DNA from: Chelonoidis abingdonii
Taxonomy: Eukaryota; Chordata; Testudines; Testudinidae
Reading direction: 5' to 3'
Assembly: GCF_003597395.2 (NCBI RefSeq)
Contig: NC_133770.1
Location: 81,845,340-81,909,339 of the forward strand
DNA length: 64,000 nt
Position 1 is the stretch's first letter; each line of letters opens with the position of its first letter. Both the position numbers and the translations under genes were made by a program. Shown one piece after another: positions 46,244 to 59,390 of the stretch. The notes below the pieces were generated by a model. That model had not been told where the DNA came from. It worked only from the letters and a program-made list of their open reading frames with translations, and did no database searches.

Positions 46244-47865
46244 CCTGGAGTCCCCCCCAACTCCACCCACTCCATATTGTTTGTCAGGGGAGCAGGGTTT
46301 GACCCCGGAGAATGAGCTGCAGGCCTATGCCTAGACCCTGTGGTTTTTATAGGCTTCTACAAGAGGCCCGGCCTGTTTGTATGGAGGCCCCATTACCTCT
46401 CTGTGCCCCCAGCAATTCCTGACAGGGCAGTTCCATTGACCTGAACTATCAGGAACTCCTTCCCCCATGGCTTCCTCTTACGCCGCACCTCCCCAGGATT
46501 TCCCTTGAAGGAGAATCCCCACTATCGAGGGGTCTCTGTGGAAGAGGCTAATGCAGCCCCTGAGATTGTTTCCTGATGCGACCACCCACATTTTTACCAG
46601 GGCTCCATTCTTTGTTCCTTTTTTTTAAAATTGAAACGATTTGTAGCTGTAAGCTTTGTTCACATGAAATATCTCCTATTTGTAGTTTTCTTATTGAATA
46701 TCTGAGGTGGAAGGAAAAAACAGATTGTCTGAGGAATGTTTGCTGGCTACAGGTAGGTTTTATCGATGTTCTGTCATAAGAGAGTTGCCCCACTTTTGCA
46801 GATCCTGAACTAGAAAGTGCAGATTTCAGACTAGAGGATTTGGGTGAAGGTCTTTAATATCTAAAAATCCCCTTTTTGTTGTGCTCTGATGTATTCTATT
46901 CTGCATTGTGGGTTCTCTAGCTCATGAGAGGCCAGAGAAAAGTTGCCTCAGAGATTAAAGAATTTGGAAGTCCTTTGCCTACTGTAGAAATTGAGCTTGT
47001 GACTAGCAGGAATGGAATCTAGTCCATAGAGAAGTATCCTTAGAGCAAAGGCTGTACTCTCTAGAAACACTTGCACTAAGGTTGTCACATGCTGGTTGCC
47101 CTCTAGATCCACCCACCAAACCTAACCCCTTCCATCTATTAGCTGGAGTCAAACTTTTTTGCTAGTGGGTGTGGACATTAACTCTCCTATGGCTGCTGAA
47201 TGAGAGGGGCATACAGCATTGTATGCACATGCACGCTGTCTCTCACCCCCCATGCAATCCCCCATAGCATGGGTGGGGAGAGGTGGTCTTGCAGAGTTAA
47301 ACTGCTATGCTTAAAGAAGGAAGAGCTTGTTTGGTTCTGCATTCAAGTCCAGGCAGACATTCTGCTGTCCACACTGCTATTCAGGCTAGATTCTGATATA
47401 AAATTAAATAATGCAACTTAGCCTCAGAAATCAGAGGACCAGGCCAGGAGGTCAAATATCAGTCCTCTGGTTTCATTTAATATGGGCAAGATTTGAAATC
47501 TCCTGCATGACTGTGGTGACCACCCAGACCAGGAATTTCCTTTGCATTCTACACTATGGAGCAGCCTGTGTCCCTTATCTTTATAGCTGGTATATGTTCA
47601 CAGCTGTAATAATGAGCCCAAACTAAAACCTCTGATCCAAATCAGAGTTGCAGGTCCAGCCTCTTTGTAATGCCGGAATCCAAAGACACTGAACTTTGGG
47701 ATAGTTCAGGTTCAAATCCAGATTCTGACATCCCAGCTTGGGAGCGTAGACTCTAGGCTTTGATTGTGGTCCCATTTCCAATCCTGAAGCAACTCAAAGC
47801 ATTTCATAAATGTAACCGATGCACAATCCTACGTATCGCTAACATTCTACGTGATATTTCTTCAG
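46244..47865. other. NOD1 intron, no feature seen
   Basis: No exon or clear repeat. It ends in the acceptor 'gatatttcttcag' of the second CARD exon. Confidence 0.5.
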
Positions 47866-48040
47866 GTTCGTAAAATTCTGGATCTGGTTCAAAGCAAAGG
47901 AGAAGAAGTTTCAGAATATTTCATCTACATCCTGCAAGAGGTCTCTGATGCGTATTACGAACTACAGCCTTGGTTGGATGAAATAGAATTCCACCCTTCA
48001 CAGAATATTCAAAATAAACCTGTTGTAAATACAGATCCAG
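47866..48040 (+). CDS. NOD1: NOD1 second coding exon (CARD, C-terminal part)
   Basis: Encodes VRKILDLVQSKGEEVSEYF and onward to NKPVVNTDP, the second half of the CARD and the linker toward NACHT. Human NOD1 reads VRKILDLVQSKGEEVSEFF and ends VVNTDP at the same point. The acceptor is TTCAG at 47861-47865 and the donor is G|GTAGGA at 48041. The last base leaves phase 1, completed by TC of the next exon to give valine. It is intact and well conserved. Long intron sequence full of retroviral LTRs follows. Confidence 0.95.
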
Positions 48041-48301
48041 GTAGGAAGAGGTGTAAGAGCCAATGTGCAGGTCAATTCTTTGTAGAAAACATGTCTCCAG
48101 AGAAATGTATGTTAATATTAACTGGATTAATTTCATCTACTGATTAGCCTCGCTATTAGTTCTGATTTTCCCAGCCTTGGGAATCAAGCTTTAAAAATAT
48201 GTAACCAGGGATAGACCCTACATTGTGTTTCTTGTTTTCAGTCTGAGTAATATGGGGTGAGATTTTTATCCCCTCTACTACTGTCTGTGGCAACATACAG
48301 G

Positions 48302-49496
48302 TGTGACAGGTTGGATCACAGAAACCCCCTTGGGAGCTGCCAACTGATGTGCCAAGACTACTTCTGCCCCTGCTTTCCCGGCCAGCTCGGGACTCCAGCA
48401 GCCTGTCCTGTTGAGCCAGACATGCCAGTCTGCTTCAGCGCTGACCCAGGGTCTGAACCACGTGCCCCAAAACTGAAGACTTAAATGAAAGAATCTTACA
48501 GAAGTGTTCCTGTCTTTAACACTCAGATGCCCAACTCCCAATGGGGTCTAAACCCCAAATAAATCTGTTTTACCCTGTATAAAGCTTATACCGGATAAAC
48601 TCATAAATTGTTCACCCTCTATAACACTGATAGATAGAGATGCACGGCTGTTCCCCCCCCCCGGTATTAATACATACTCTGAGTTAATTAATAATTAAAA
48701 AGTTATTAAATACAGAAAGTAGAAGTTAAGTAGTTCCAAGTATTAGCAGACAGAACAAATTGAATTACCAAGCAAAATAAAATAGAACACGCAAGTCTGT
48801 GTCTAAGAAAACTGACTACAGATAAAAACCTCGCCCAGTAAGCTTCCTTTTACAGACTAGTCTCCTTCTAGTCTGGGTTCAGCAATCACTCACACTCCCT
48901 GTAGTTACTGTCCTTTGCTCCAGTTTCTTTCAGGTATCCTGGGGGAGGAGGGGCTCTCTCTCTTGAGCCACCTGAAGCCAAAATGGAGGGGTCTCCCAGA
49001 GGTTTAAATAGACTTTCTCTTGTGGGTGGAGACCCCCTCCTCTCCCCTATGGAAAGTCTAGCTCCAAGATTGAGTTTTGGAGTCACATGGGCAAGTCACG
49101 TGTCCATGCATGACTCCATTTTTACAGGCAGCAGACATTGTTTACATGCTACCTTGAATGTCCTTGTGTGGACTTCTTATGTGGATTGGAGCCTCCCAAG
49201 ATCCATTGTCCCTTAAGTGCTTCTTGATCGGGCACTTAATTTGCACATTCCTTTCTCAAGAAGCTGACCAAATGCTTTACTAAGGCTACTTAGAAATCAA
49301 GCAAGTATACAGCCAGTATTCCTAACTTCAAGTACAAAAATGATACATGCATACAAATAGGATTAATAGATTCAGTAGATCATAACCTTTACAGAGATAT
49401 GTTACATGGCATGTATAGCATAAAACATATTCTAGTTATGTCATATGTACTTTCATAAGCATATTTCCATAAAGCCTTATGGGAGGCACCGTCACA
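48302..49496 (-). mobile_element. Solo retroviral LTR, antisense in NOD1
   Basis: The plus strand runs from TGTGACAGG to ACCGTCACA, 1195 bp with TG...CA inverted ends. On the minus strand a TATTTAAACC box (49003-49012) lies where a promoter is expected. No clear target duplication. It matches a common turtle LTR family (from memory). Confidence 0.75.
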
Positions 49497-49935
49497 ATAG
49501 AGTCTGTAAAAACCAGAGCGCCATCTATGGAAAATACCATGGTGAATGCATTGTGTAGGGCAGCTGTAGGCTTCCAGGCTGCTGGAACTTAGAACAGCCC
49601 CTTCTATTACCTAAGTAAGTTATGCTGGTGGCCATTTTAGACCCCAAAGCATGGCAGATCATGAGGGCATACAGGTAGATTAAAGTCACCTTAGTCCTCC
49701 CCGCGTAGAGCTGCAAGCAGTACAGTCATGTGTATCACTCCCATTTAAATATTTGAAATTAATTCACTCTAAAAATATTCGGTTTTACTGATTGGCTGCA
49801 GGTGACTTTAAAAAAAAAAGATACTTAAAACAAAATAATGAAAGAGCTACCTTACTGAAGCCAGGAAGGGAAAAAGGGAAAAATTTCAAAAAGGTTACCA
49901 GGGAGTCAGATGAAATTGCTACACTGTGGTATGTC

Positions 49936-51009
49936 TGTGACAGGTTACCTGCGGTGCTTTCTGGAACTGGGATACCACTGAGCCCTCTGTCTCACCAACC
50001 TGGATTCCCTCTCACACTGATGCTGTGACAAGCTGCAAACCTCTCCAGGTCCTACACTTATATAGCTATCCACAGGCAGGGACAACCCCAGTTCAGTTAC
50101 ATGAATGCTTTCGCCAGCCACCCATGAACCAACAATAGAGAGGCTCCAGCCAATTCCCCCCCAGCTCCCCAGTCTAGCATCCCAGAGCTGTACTGTCTTG
50201 CCCTTGTTAGAAGCCTGGCCCGTGTGAGTTTATTATCCACTTGCCCCTCTCTCAGTGTGAAGAGGACATGCACCAGTTCTTGTTACTGAGCAGATTTCCC
50301 AAGCACGTCATCCAAAACGCACTGTTTTAGGCAGAACATAAAACAGATTTATTGAGTACAGAAAGATAGATTTTAAGTGATTATGAATAGTGAGTGTACA
50401 GATCAAAGTTGGTCACCTAAGAAATAAAAGTAGAATCACAATCTCAGTTCTATAAAATAGATAGGATTTGAATCAAGCAGTGTGTCACCCTGATGAGATA
50501 GTTCCTTCATACACAGGCTGGGATTCCTCTTTTCAGCCTGGGACCACCTTCCCTATTCAAAATATTTGTTCTCCAGACTTGTTTCCAGGTGTTGAGTTGT
50601 GGGAGGAGAGAGGCCAAGTGAGGATGTCAGTTTCCCATTTTGTAGCTTCTTCCAGCTTGTTGGAAAGATCTTTTGGTATGATGTGAGTCAAGCAGTCTCC
50701 ATTGTCTATGTGCTTTCTCTGGGATGTCTCAATTGTGTTCTTGGGGGGAGTCCTGTTGAGTGTGGATTCCCCTTAATGGGCCATCATCAGTGTCTGGCTG
50801 CTCCATTGTTGTACCTGAAAGGCTGGTTCTGGGTATTTCCAGTCTTACAACATATTTCAGTAACACACACACAGTAGAACTTCACATACAATGATAGCAC
50901 ATACAATCCAACATCTCACAAGGCATATTTTGTACAAAACCTATTATAATCATATCGCCATGGTAAATACGGGGTGCCAGGGTGTTGCTTTAAGGTATAG
51001 AGTATCACA
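49936..51009 (-). mobile_element. Second solo LTR-like block, antisense
   Basis: Bounded by TGTGACAGG and GTATCACA, about 1074 bp. The minus strand begins TGTGATACTCTATACC, as in another reptile LTR family, and an AATAAA-type signal is present near 50345-50355 (minus strand). The target duplication is unclear. Confidence 0.6.
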
Positions 51010-51898
51010 ACATCAGATCAGCATTTTCAGGTGAACTAGAGATTTCATTTTAACCATGTAACCTAATGACAGCAGTTTAAGCATCAACATTAACTATTTC
51101 ACTTCCAATTGTTTTTGCAAAAGTGTCCTGAGATTGTAGGTGGAACTTGAGTAGTATGCCACCATGACTGCTGAATTACCCTTATAGATAGGAGGCTCTA
51201 ACCAAGTAATAGTGTGATAAGGACACAGTTTTCTGTGTATCTAGGATCATCTCTATCATGTATTAAATAACAAGAAACACATATACGCTGTAGGATTTGT
51301 GCTATAGCAGCCAAAGAAAACTAATATGTAAACACTCAGCTGCTAGCTGAAATATCTTAGCATTAAATGTAGCCTGACAGCAGCCCCGCCACAGTATTGG
51401 AATACAGTCATGAGGATTTAGTTGAACATTTATATTTTGCTTTGTTTATGTAGCTTTTATTTTTCTAAACCTCAAGCACTTTTTTTTGTTTGTTTTTTAT
51501 ATATCCCATAGTGTTGCATCACAGTCTCAGATCAGCTCTAGAATTGATTAGTTTTCAACACACAGCACAAACTCACTGCTCCATGATTATCTTTGGCAAA
51601 GTGACAGTCAGCAGATTTTTTGTTATATTATTACAATTAAAATATCACATTTTTATACAGCCCTTCATCTCAAAGGATCCCAAAGCATTTTCCAGACTGT
51701 ATAAATACAAGACTCTTAACCTTAACTTCCCCGCCCCAGCCCTTCTGAAATGTAGACTGTTTTGCAAGGAAAACACAGGAACGTTGCCCAGTGGTTAGGA
51801 TTTTTATTATTCTATAAATTATTTTTTAATCTGTTGAGGTGCCTAGAGCCTGGGATGATGATGATTATTAACAAACTAACAAATAGGCAAGGAGCAAA
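51010..51898. other. NOD1 intron
   Basis: No exon. A patch at 51640-51715 ('acagcccttcatctcaaaggatcccaaag', in part) resembles an ancient LINE tail. Nothing else was recognised. Confidence 0.4.
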
Positions 51899-52354
51899 GA
51901 GTGACAAAGATGATCAAGGGGATGGAACTCAAGCCATATGAGCAAAGGCTGGAGGAACTGGGTATGTTTAGTTTGGAAAAGAGGAGACTAAGGGGGGACA
52001 TGAAAGCAGTCTTCAAATACTTGAAAGGCTGCCATAAAAAAGATGGAGAAAAATTGTTCTTTCTTGCCGCAGAGGGCGGACAAGAGGCAATGGGTTCAAA
52101 TTACAGCGTAGCAGATTTAGATTAAATCTCAGGGAAAACTTCCTAACTGTAAGAACAGCAGAGCAATGGCACAAACTGCCTAGGGAGCTTGTGGAAGCTC
52201 CTTCACTGGAGGTTTTCAAAAGGAGGCTGGATCGCCATCTGTCTTGGATAGTTTAGCCATGTGTCTTGGATGGTTTAGACACAACAAATCCTGCATCTCG
52301 GCAGGAGGTTAGACTAGATGACGCTTGCAGTCCCTTCTAACCCTGCAGCTCTAA
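51899..52354 (+). mobile_element. CR1 LINE 3' end
   Basis: Contains 'gatggaactcaagcc-tatgagc', 'agaggagactaaggggggacatg', and the terminal 'ctggaggttttcaaaaggaggctgg...agactagatgacgcttgcagtcccttctaaccc'. This is the characteristic end of chicken-repeat-1 LINEs, including remnants of the C-terminal reading frame. It is 5' truncated as usual. Confidence 0.9.
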
Positions 52355-52399
52355 GAACAACTCCTGTAACTGAAACTGCCAGGGAAACTTAGAGGGGAG

Positions 52400-53336
52400 A
52401 ATGGAACCATCTAAATTGTCTATGGCTTGGACATCCTGACCTTTAAAGAAAGGGCGGTGGGGTCTATAGGCCCTGGGTTTTATGTCTCTTCCAAAAGATG
52501 GCAGCATCAAGCAACACAGTGCCCCCTAATACAGTGCTGTGCCGCTGGGTCAGTACTGACTGGAAGGGAAGAGTGTTTCCAACTGAATCACCAGCACCAC
52601 TTCCTAGGCAGCCTCCCATCAAAGTACTGGCAAAACAGCCCCATTGAGCCTGTAAGATGTAATTACACCAGCTCAGGGCTGGGGGGAAAGTATCTGAGCC
52701 AGGAATTCTAAAGGCACTCAGGAACAGCTCGCAATCAGATCTTTGCAATAGTCCTAATCGCCCAACTTGGCATGTAGAAAGTACCCAATGCTGTAAAAAT
52801 AACTGCTTTTAGTTTGTTCCTTTTGGACTGAGAAATCACACGCAAACCTGTTAGCCAATTCATGACTATCCAGAAAATAAAGCATGCAGTTGGAAAATGT
52901 TGCTAAGCAGAAATTATCTTTCTTATCCCGACAGGAGCTTTGCTAGTGCCTCTCAGATTTGTGCTGAACACATGCAAAGAAAAAAAGAAGTTCACTATTA
53001 CAAGTTTAATCCACTCCAGAGAAACACTGCTTGTCATTGAAAAAGCCCAAAGAGCCTTTCTGAGGGTCCTGATGTTGCCTCTCTAGAAACTGTATAATAT
53101 CAAAATTCTCATCATTCCCCCTGTTTCTAGAGGGGCAACTTCAAGACAGCATGTATTTGATAAAAGATAGGAAGGAGTTAGCTGTAGCCTAAAACTCTTT
53201 TATACCTAAGAGCTGCAGGCATAAGTGCTTGTATATAGCCAGTCATTCCTCCTTAGTTCCTAAGCATGGAAGGACTTTATATACTGTAGTCCTTATGTTA
53301 GATTCGATCTCTTTTAATAATTAATTCTCTCTTTAG
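52400..53336. other. NOD1 intron before the NACHT exon
   Basis: A patch at 52500-52650 ('ccaaaagatggcagcatc', 'ccaccacttcctagg', 'cctcccatcaaagtactgg', approximate) resembles a 5S-rRNA-derived amniote SINE, with low confidence. The region ends in acceptor 'ctctctttag'. Confidence 0.4.
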
Positions 53337-55140
53337 TCAGCAGGTACCGTCAGAAACTCAAATATGAATTGGCAAGAGACACAAAGTTTGTTATGTCGTA
53401 TGCTCAGAAGGAGGAAATGCTGCTGGAGGAAACCTATGCTGCTAGTCTTATCGAGCTGGTCAGTTATACCAATGAGAGCCTAGGCAAGGTGAGCTGCCTA
53501 GAAGATCTGTTTGATGATAGAATTGGGTTAATTAACGAAGATGGAGAGACGATCTACATCTTTGGTGATGCAGGTATTGGAAAATCCATTTTGCTGCAAA
53601 AGATGCAGAATCTTTGGGCCAGAGGAGAATTGGATGTAGGTGCCAAATTTTTCTTCCGGTTCAGATGCAGGATGTTTAGCTGTTTTAAAGAGAATGAAGC
53701 CATCTGTTTGAAGGATCTCCTGTTCAAATACAACTGTTACCCAGACCAGGACCCCGAGGAGGTATTCAACCACATCCTGTACTTCCCTCATACAGTCCTC
53801 TTCACATTTGATGGTTTTGATGAGATCAATTCTGACTTTGACCTGAGCAGCATCCCCGAGATCTGCTCACCCAATGAACCTACCCACCCTCTTGCCCTGT
53901 TGGTGAATCTTCTCAGTGGAAAGGTTCTTAAGGGATCAAGGAAAGTTCTGACAGCAAGGACAGGAACTGAGATCCATCAAAATATCATTAGGAAGAAAGT
54001 ACTGCTCCGAGGGTTTTCCAGCAGTAACCTGAAGGAATACACTAAGAAATTCTTCAGAGACGAGGAGTGTCGGGTATTGATGTCGAACCAGCTGGAAGCA
54101 AACCCCAGTCTCTGCAGTTTGTGTTCGGTGCCTTTGTTTTGTTGGATTATCTTTAAATGCTTTGAACTCTTCCGTTCCATGTTTGACAGTCATGAGTTTC
54201 CAAACTACTCAGTTACACTCACCGATGTATTTTTGCTCATGACTGAAGTTCACTTGAACCGAACTCTGAAAACAAATTTGCTGAAGAAGAACACCAGAAG
54301 CCAAGTGGAGACATTCAGGTCAAAAAAGGAAACTCTGTTCTCTTTGGGTAAAATAGCACACATGGGGATGGAGAAGTCTCTCTATATTTTTGACCAGGAG
54401 GAAGTCACATCCTTGAACATGTCAGAGCAGGATTTGCACCTGGGATTCCTCAGGATGGTTCATGACTGTGGTGGCTTTGGAGACCAGTCCTCCTATGAGT
54501 TCCTGCACTTGACCCTGCAGTCTTTTTTCACAGCTTTGTTCCTAGTTACTGAAGAGAAATTGGGTACAAAGGAGTTACTGAAGTTCTTCGCAGAGTGCTC
54601 TTCCATGGAGACTGCCCAGTCTACTTGTCTCCCTATTTCCTGGTTGCGCAAACACTTTACAGGAGAAGATCTGTTCCGAAATAAAGAACATTTTCACTTC
54701 ACCAATCTTTTCCTCTGTGGTCTGCTTTCCAAAGACAAGGAGAAGCTCATTAGACATTTAGTTTCGCCTGCAGCCATTAAGAGGAAAAGAAATGCGCTCA
54801 TCACATATCTCTTAGAAAGCATGAAATTTCAATTGCAGAGCCTGATGCGGGCAAGACATAAAGGTTATAAACAGATTCAGGTCATGCCCAATTTTATTTG
54901 GATGCTGAGATGCATTTATGAGACTCAAAGTGAAAAACTAGCCAAGCTGATTGTCAGGGGCATGAGGGCCAACTGCATCAAACTCACCTATTGCAATGTC
55001 TATTCGTCAGACTGCAGCGCCATATCCTTTGTGATGCAGCACTTTGAGAAGCATCTGGGTCTGGATCTAGACAACAATAATATCAATGACTATGGAGTAA
55101 AACAACTTCTACCTTGTTTTAACAAGCTTGCGGTGATCAG
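53337..55140 (+). CDS. NOD1: NOD1 NACHT exon (large exon)
   Basis: An 1804-bp exon encoding the nucleotide-binding and helical region. It opens (with G from the previous exon) VSRYRQKLKYELARDTKFV, aligned to human VSRYTQQLRHHLGRDSKFV. Walker A is GDAGIGKS at 53564-53587. The Walker B region reads LFTFDGFDEI near 53800-53830, and sensor 1 reads LTARTG near 53947. Later NOD1 signatures are NPSLCSLCSVPLFCWIIF, MEKSLYIF, FTNLFLCGLLSKDK and FIWMLRCIYETQSEK, and the first LRR repeat starts before the end (LDLDNNNINDYGVKQL). It is uninterrupted, with key ATP-binding residues present. The exon ends in phase 2 at AG|GT. An apparent start at TTG 53369 is internal. Confidence 0.97.
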
Positions 55141-57071
55141 GTAGGCTGTCGTGCCAGGTGACTGTTTGTCTTTGATTTATTACACAATATAAGCATTAAA
55201 CTTACAAAAACTCTTTAAAGCTTGAGAGGGCTAAAGGCACCAAGTGCTCCTGGAAATAAACTGTATTCGGCTTTTAAAGCCTTGTTTCAGAACGATCACC
55301 TCAGTATCTTAAGAGAAGGCAGCCTCAAGCAGCAAAATTTGGATCAGAATTTTGAACATCCCAGAGTTTGCCGATTTCAGATCTGTTTGGGTGTGTGTGT
55401 GGAAGGTAGAATAGCAACAAGGACCAGCTGTGTGAATTTTGAATCCAGATTGCGAAAAATACCATCAGAAGTTTGGGGTGTTTAGGTCTGTGGTCTTGAT
55501 TTGGGTCCATCTCAGATTATGTCTTGAAAGTGGTCCAGGTTCTGTGAGAAAGCACCAGGGGTGGGGTGGGATGGCGGGGGGAGCAGGGAAGGAGATGTAC
55601 TTGCTGATAGTACTTCCCTGACATGAAAATTTGCTAGAGCCTGTCCTGGCTTTAAAATATGCCAGTGGGAGGAATCTGCTATTCAAAGCAACTGCTGATC
55701 GGAGCAGTGTGCCTTTTGTGTTAACATGGCTCATCCTGACATGAGGACTGTCATTTCCATTTGTTAATTCCTAGAGAACAGAAAATGACATTTGTAACAA
55801 CCCAAACCTAATTTCACAGTGTCATTTGAAAAGAAGCAGACTCCTCTGATCTGTAGAAGTTGAGCCAGATTCTCTCTACTGATCAGTGCAGCTGAGTGAG
55901 CAAGCTATCAACCTCCTGGAATAAGCAGAAGTGGCTTGGCAGCAGGTCGTTCTCAGGGCTTGTCTGCATGGCAGCACAGTGCGGACTCTGGGGTTGTGAA
56001 TTGCATAGCATGCAAACAGGTGCTGTAACCGCCCTGTGCAGACCCTGCTGGCGTGAACAAAAATCTACCTGCTTCTCATTACCTTTTAATTCATGCCAGC
56101 AGGATCTGCATGGGGCTGTTACAGCACAACATATTAGTGTGCTCTACAGTTCACACCCTTAGGGTCTGCAGTGCACAGTTGTGTAGACAAATCCTTGGCA
56201 TTGGAGCTTGCTCCAGAAATGGCACTGGTCAAAAATTTTCCACTGAATCAGTTTTATGTTGGAAAATGCTGATTTGTTGAAATGTTTCACGGGAACATGT
56301 TGATTTTGATGACATTTAACAGAAAAATGTCTAAACTATTCATTTTGATAAGGTCAAAACAATTCTTTTTTTGTGCCTTCAACTCCTGTATTATGAATTA
56401 GAATATAAAAACCAAAATAATAAAAGTTTGAAATAAAATGTTCTGATTTTTCTGAAACAAAGTATCTTGGAGTATTTTGTTTCATGACAAAAATTCAGTG
56501 TTTTGACTTTTTGTCCCAATACAGGGCAAAAAAGAAATTTCAAAATCTCCTATGAGATGGAAATTCTGTCTTTTGACCATAGTTCATTAGTGCATATATG
56601 TCATGGCCTTCAGAACATGCTTCTATACTCTTCTGTTTTCTAGCCTTTCACTGAGTATGGGCAGGGATGATTAGATGACTGGTGGCCCATTGAGGAGCTG
56701 GGTTTTGCTGGGATAGGTATTGTTGCGAGGATGCCAAGTAGAGCATCTTCCGTAATTATAATGAACTGTGGGAAAACGGGGATCTGTCTTTGGTCTGTTG
56801 ATCTACTGAATTTATTTGTCTTTAACTCCATGTACAGCATACAGAGCCTTAGCTGGGAGCTCTGTTTTTTTAAAGTGCAAGTTTTAAAAACTGAATTCAC
56901 ATTTCTGTTAATGGCTTTAATATATTAAGGTCTGATGCTCTGTTAAAATGTCAGAGGAAGATGTGTAGATCTGCAGCAATCCATGAAGAGGAGGCCATAG
57001 AATATCCTGTGGCCAGTGAACCCTTCAGAATCTGACTAATCAGCCATCGATTCCCTTCTTTCTTCCTTTAG
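55141..57071. other. NOD1 intron
   Basis: No further exon. It contains a Harbinger-like MITE (separate entry) and otherwise unremarkable sequence, ending in acceptor 'cttcctttag'. Confidence 0.5.
55951..56207. mobile_element. Harbinger-like MITE
   Basis: Begins 'cagggcttgtctgcatgg' and ends 'gtgtagacaaatcct', with a palindromic middle ('aggtgctgtaac' facing 'gttacagcac'). It is non-coding. Confidence 0.6.
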
Positions 57072-57155
57072 GCTGAGTGTTAATCAGATCACAGATCATG
57101 GAGTAAGAGTACTATACGATGAGCTCTCCAAGTACAAAATTGTGACTTACCTGGG
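57072..57155 (+). CDS. NOD1: NOD1 LRR exon
   Basis: An 84-bp leucine-rich-repeat exon in the phase 2 to phase 2 pattern of NLR genes. It reads (R)LSVNQITDHGVRVLYDELSK then YKIVTYLG, matching human RLSVNQITDGGVKVLSEELTKYKIVTYLG. The LRRs form the ligand-sensing solenoid. Acceptor TTTAG at 57067-57071, donor GG|GTATGT at 57156. Confidence 0.95.
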
Positions 57156-57274
57156 GTATGTATGAGTTGCAAACAGCGCAAGAGATAATGTTACATTACA
57201 CCACCTTTCATCCTGAATGATCCCTCAACGCTAATAGCACTAGCAAGGACAGGATGGAAACTCAGGCCCCTTTG

Positions 57275-57470
57275 GGGTATGTCTACATTGCAGTAAAAGA
57301 CCTGGGGCTGGCCTGGGACAGCTATTGTGGGGTTGCAGGGCACCACCTGAGCTTGCATGTTTATACTGCAATTTTATAGCCCTGCAACCTGATCCCCAGA
57401 TCCTGAGTCAGCTGACCCGGGCCAGTCACGACTGTGCCCACGGGTCTTTTATCGCAGTGTAGACATACCC
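57275..57470. mobile_element. Harbinger-type MITE
   Basis: Ends GGGTATGTCTACATTGCAGT and, inverted, GGGTATGTCTACACTGCG, followed by TTA. About 196 bp, non-coding, between LRR exons. Confidence 0.85.
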
Positions 57471-58428
57471 TTAGTTTACTGAACCTCACCATGGCAGGTT
57501 TTGTAAGGCACTGTTTTATGTCATAGCGTAGTGAGATGTGATGCAGGTGTCCATGTGACAGCACAGCAGGAGAGGGACAGCCAGTCCCCCATACAGCAGT
57601 TCTTCTCCTGTCCTTGATCACAGGATGGATTCCTACAGAGGGCAAAGCTTGCTCATGTTGTAATGCTGATCAGGTATGTTCAGTTTTGCAGCTAAAACTT
57701 GACCTCCTTTGTCTCTATCCACCTCTAGTTAAGTCATTTCTTTCTTTTATACAAAGTAAATATAGCTTACAAGAGAGAAGGGGAGTGGAAGGGTCATCTT
57801 TCAAGGGGTCATGTTTACTGGATCCTTTTCTATAACCACACTTACCCATGCAGGAAGCAGCAATTTCCTTAAAGACCTAAAAGAAAATCAGTTTTTGTTC
57901 AAGTTTGGGCTGGTGGGCTTGTTAGCCTTTACTCGCTACTTTTGGTTAAATAGTGGCATGAAAAGTGAATTTAAGTCTCAAGAATTGCATTCTTCCACCA
58001 ATGCCCTGTTCCCAGTGTGCCTCCTCAATAATCCGACCTTGCAATGAAAGGAACAGGATGTATTTCAGAGAGCTTTCGTGAATCTAATAAAAGAATGAGC
58101 ACGTATTTTGCATGCTTACTGGTTTCATAACTTTTGTGTAGAAGTATTTTCATATTGGCACCAAAAAATGGGAGCTGGATTTGCTGGAAGAGATCATTTA
58201 CGTTTCTTTTTATATATAAACACCTTCCTTCAAATAAATCCCAGTCTGGTCTTAAATTTTATAGCTCTTTATTAAATTATTATCCCCATCACTAGAAAGA
58301 AATACTTAAATCTTTATACAGGACCCTCATAAAGACAGATACTCTGTGTGTATCAAAAACATCCAGATTGTATATATTCAGGTAACAGCAGAAATAATCT
58401 GTTTTTACCAATGTGATTTTTCTTTAAG
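57471..58428. other. NOD1 intron, no feature seen
   Basis: No exon or clear repeat. It ends in acceptor 'gatttttctttaag'. Confidence 0.5.
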
Positions 58429-58512
58429 CTTGTACAACAACCAGATTACTGATGTGGGAGCCAAATACGTTGCAAGACTCATTGAAGAATGTTCAAGCCT
58501 CACATATGTTAA
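58429..58512 (+). CDS. NOD1: NOD1 LRR exon
   Basis: An 84-bp LRR exon. With GG from the previous exon it reads GLYNNQITDVGAKYVARLIE then ECSSLTYVK, matching human GLYNNQITDVGARYVTKILDECKGLTHLK. Donor AA|GTATGT at 58513. Intact. Confidence 0.95.
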
Positions 58513-58772
58513 GTATGTCCAGAATTTTTCCTTATTATGCTCCATGGTACCATAATTAGAGTACATCAACTTTAAAGGGAGAAAGAGAAAAGTTTCTTAC
58601 TTGAATAAAAGAAAACACGTGCAGATCGAACAAAAGGAGGTTTGCGAAGTTAAGTACTTCCTTATAATACTCTGACAATGACTGCTCTGCATGCATTCCT
58701 TTAATGCTTAATCTTTACTAAAGACTGCTTTGCACCCTGATGCAAAGGGTCAGCACAACACTCCACTTAGGT

Positions 58773-59382
58773 CAGGCCTGCACAACATGTGGCCCGGGGC
58801 TCACTGTGCGGCCCGTGAGGTGAGTAGGCAAGCAGTGGGTGAGGGAGGGAGGGGGGCTGAAGGGGCAGGCAGGCGGTGGCAGGGGGTGAGCGGGCGGACG
58901 GGCAGTGGAGGAGGCTGAGTAGGAAAGCCAGGGGGGTGGGGGTGAGTAGGTGAGCTGCGGGGGGGGGCAGGCTGAGGAGGCGAGCGAGGAGTCAGTGTCT
59001 GACCTGTTCTACTGATCTGGTCTGGCTCCCATCCCCTCCAAGGGTTGCAGCTGTCTGGAGGTGCTGCCTTAACGCCTTCCTCAGTTACACCTCATTCATT
59101 CAACAGGGCAATTGATTACAAAGTGGGGGAAGATCTTATTCTACTTCTAGCAAAAAGACATTTTTGTTTTACCTTAATTATTCTACCTTAGGGGCCCGTT
59201 GTAACATATTACCAAGGTTCAATATCGCTGTTCCGGTGGGGCAGTGCTGGGGAAGGCGGGTTTGTTTCCACAGGGCGGGCGGTGCTGGACAGGGGGGAGT
59301 ATTTTAGGGGGGCTGAAACAGCCCTCAGCTGTTTTCTTTGGAGTAATATGGCCCTTGCTGCTTTACAAGTTGTGCAGGCCTG
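58773..59382. mobile_element. hAT-type MITE with 8-bp target duplication
   Basis: Ends CAGGCCTGCACAACATG and, inverted, CAGGCCTGCACAACTTG. Flanks ACTTAGGT (58765-58772) and ACTTACGT (59383-59390) differ at one base. It has a G-rich 'gagtaggcgagc' repeat interior and no ORF of note. Confidence 0.9.
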
Positions 59383-59390
59383 ACTTACGT

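Noticed and set aside
53369..55144. NOD1 translation start at 53369
   Set aside because: That codon is an internal TTG; the exon begins at 53337 in frame with the CARD exons upstream.
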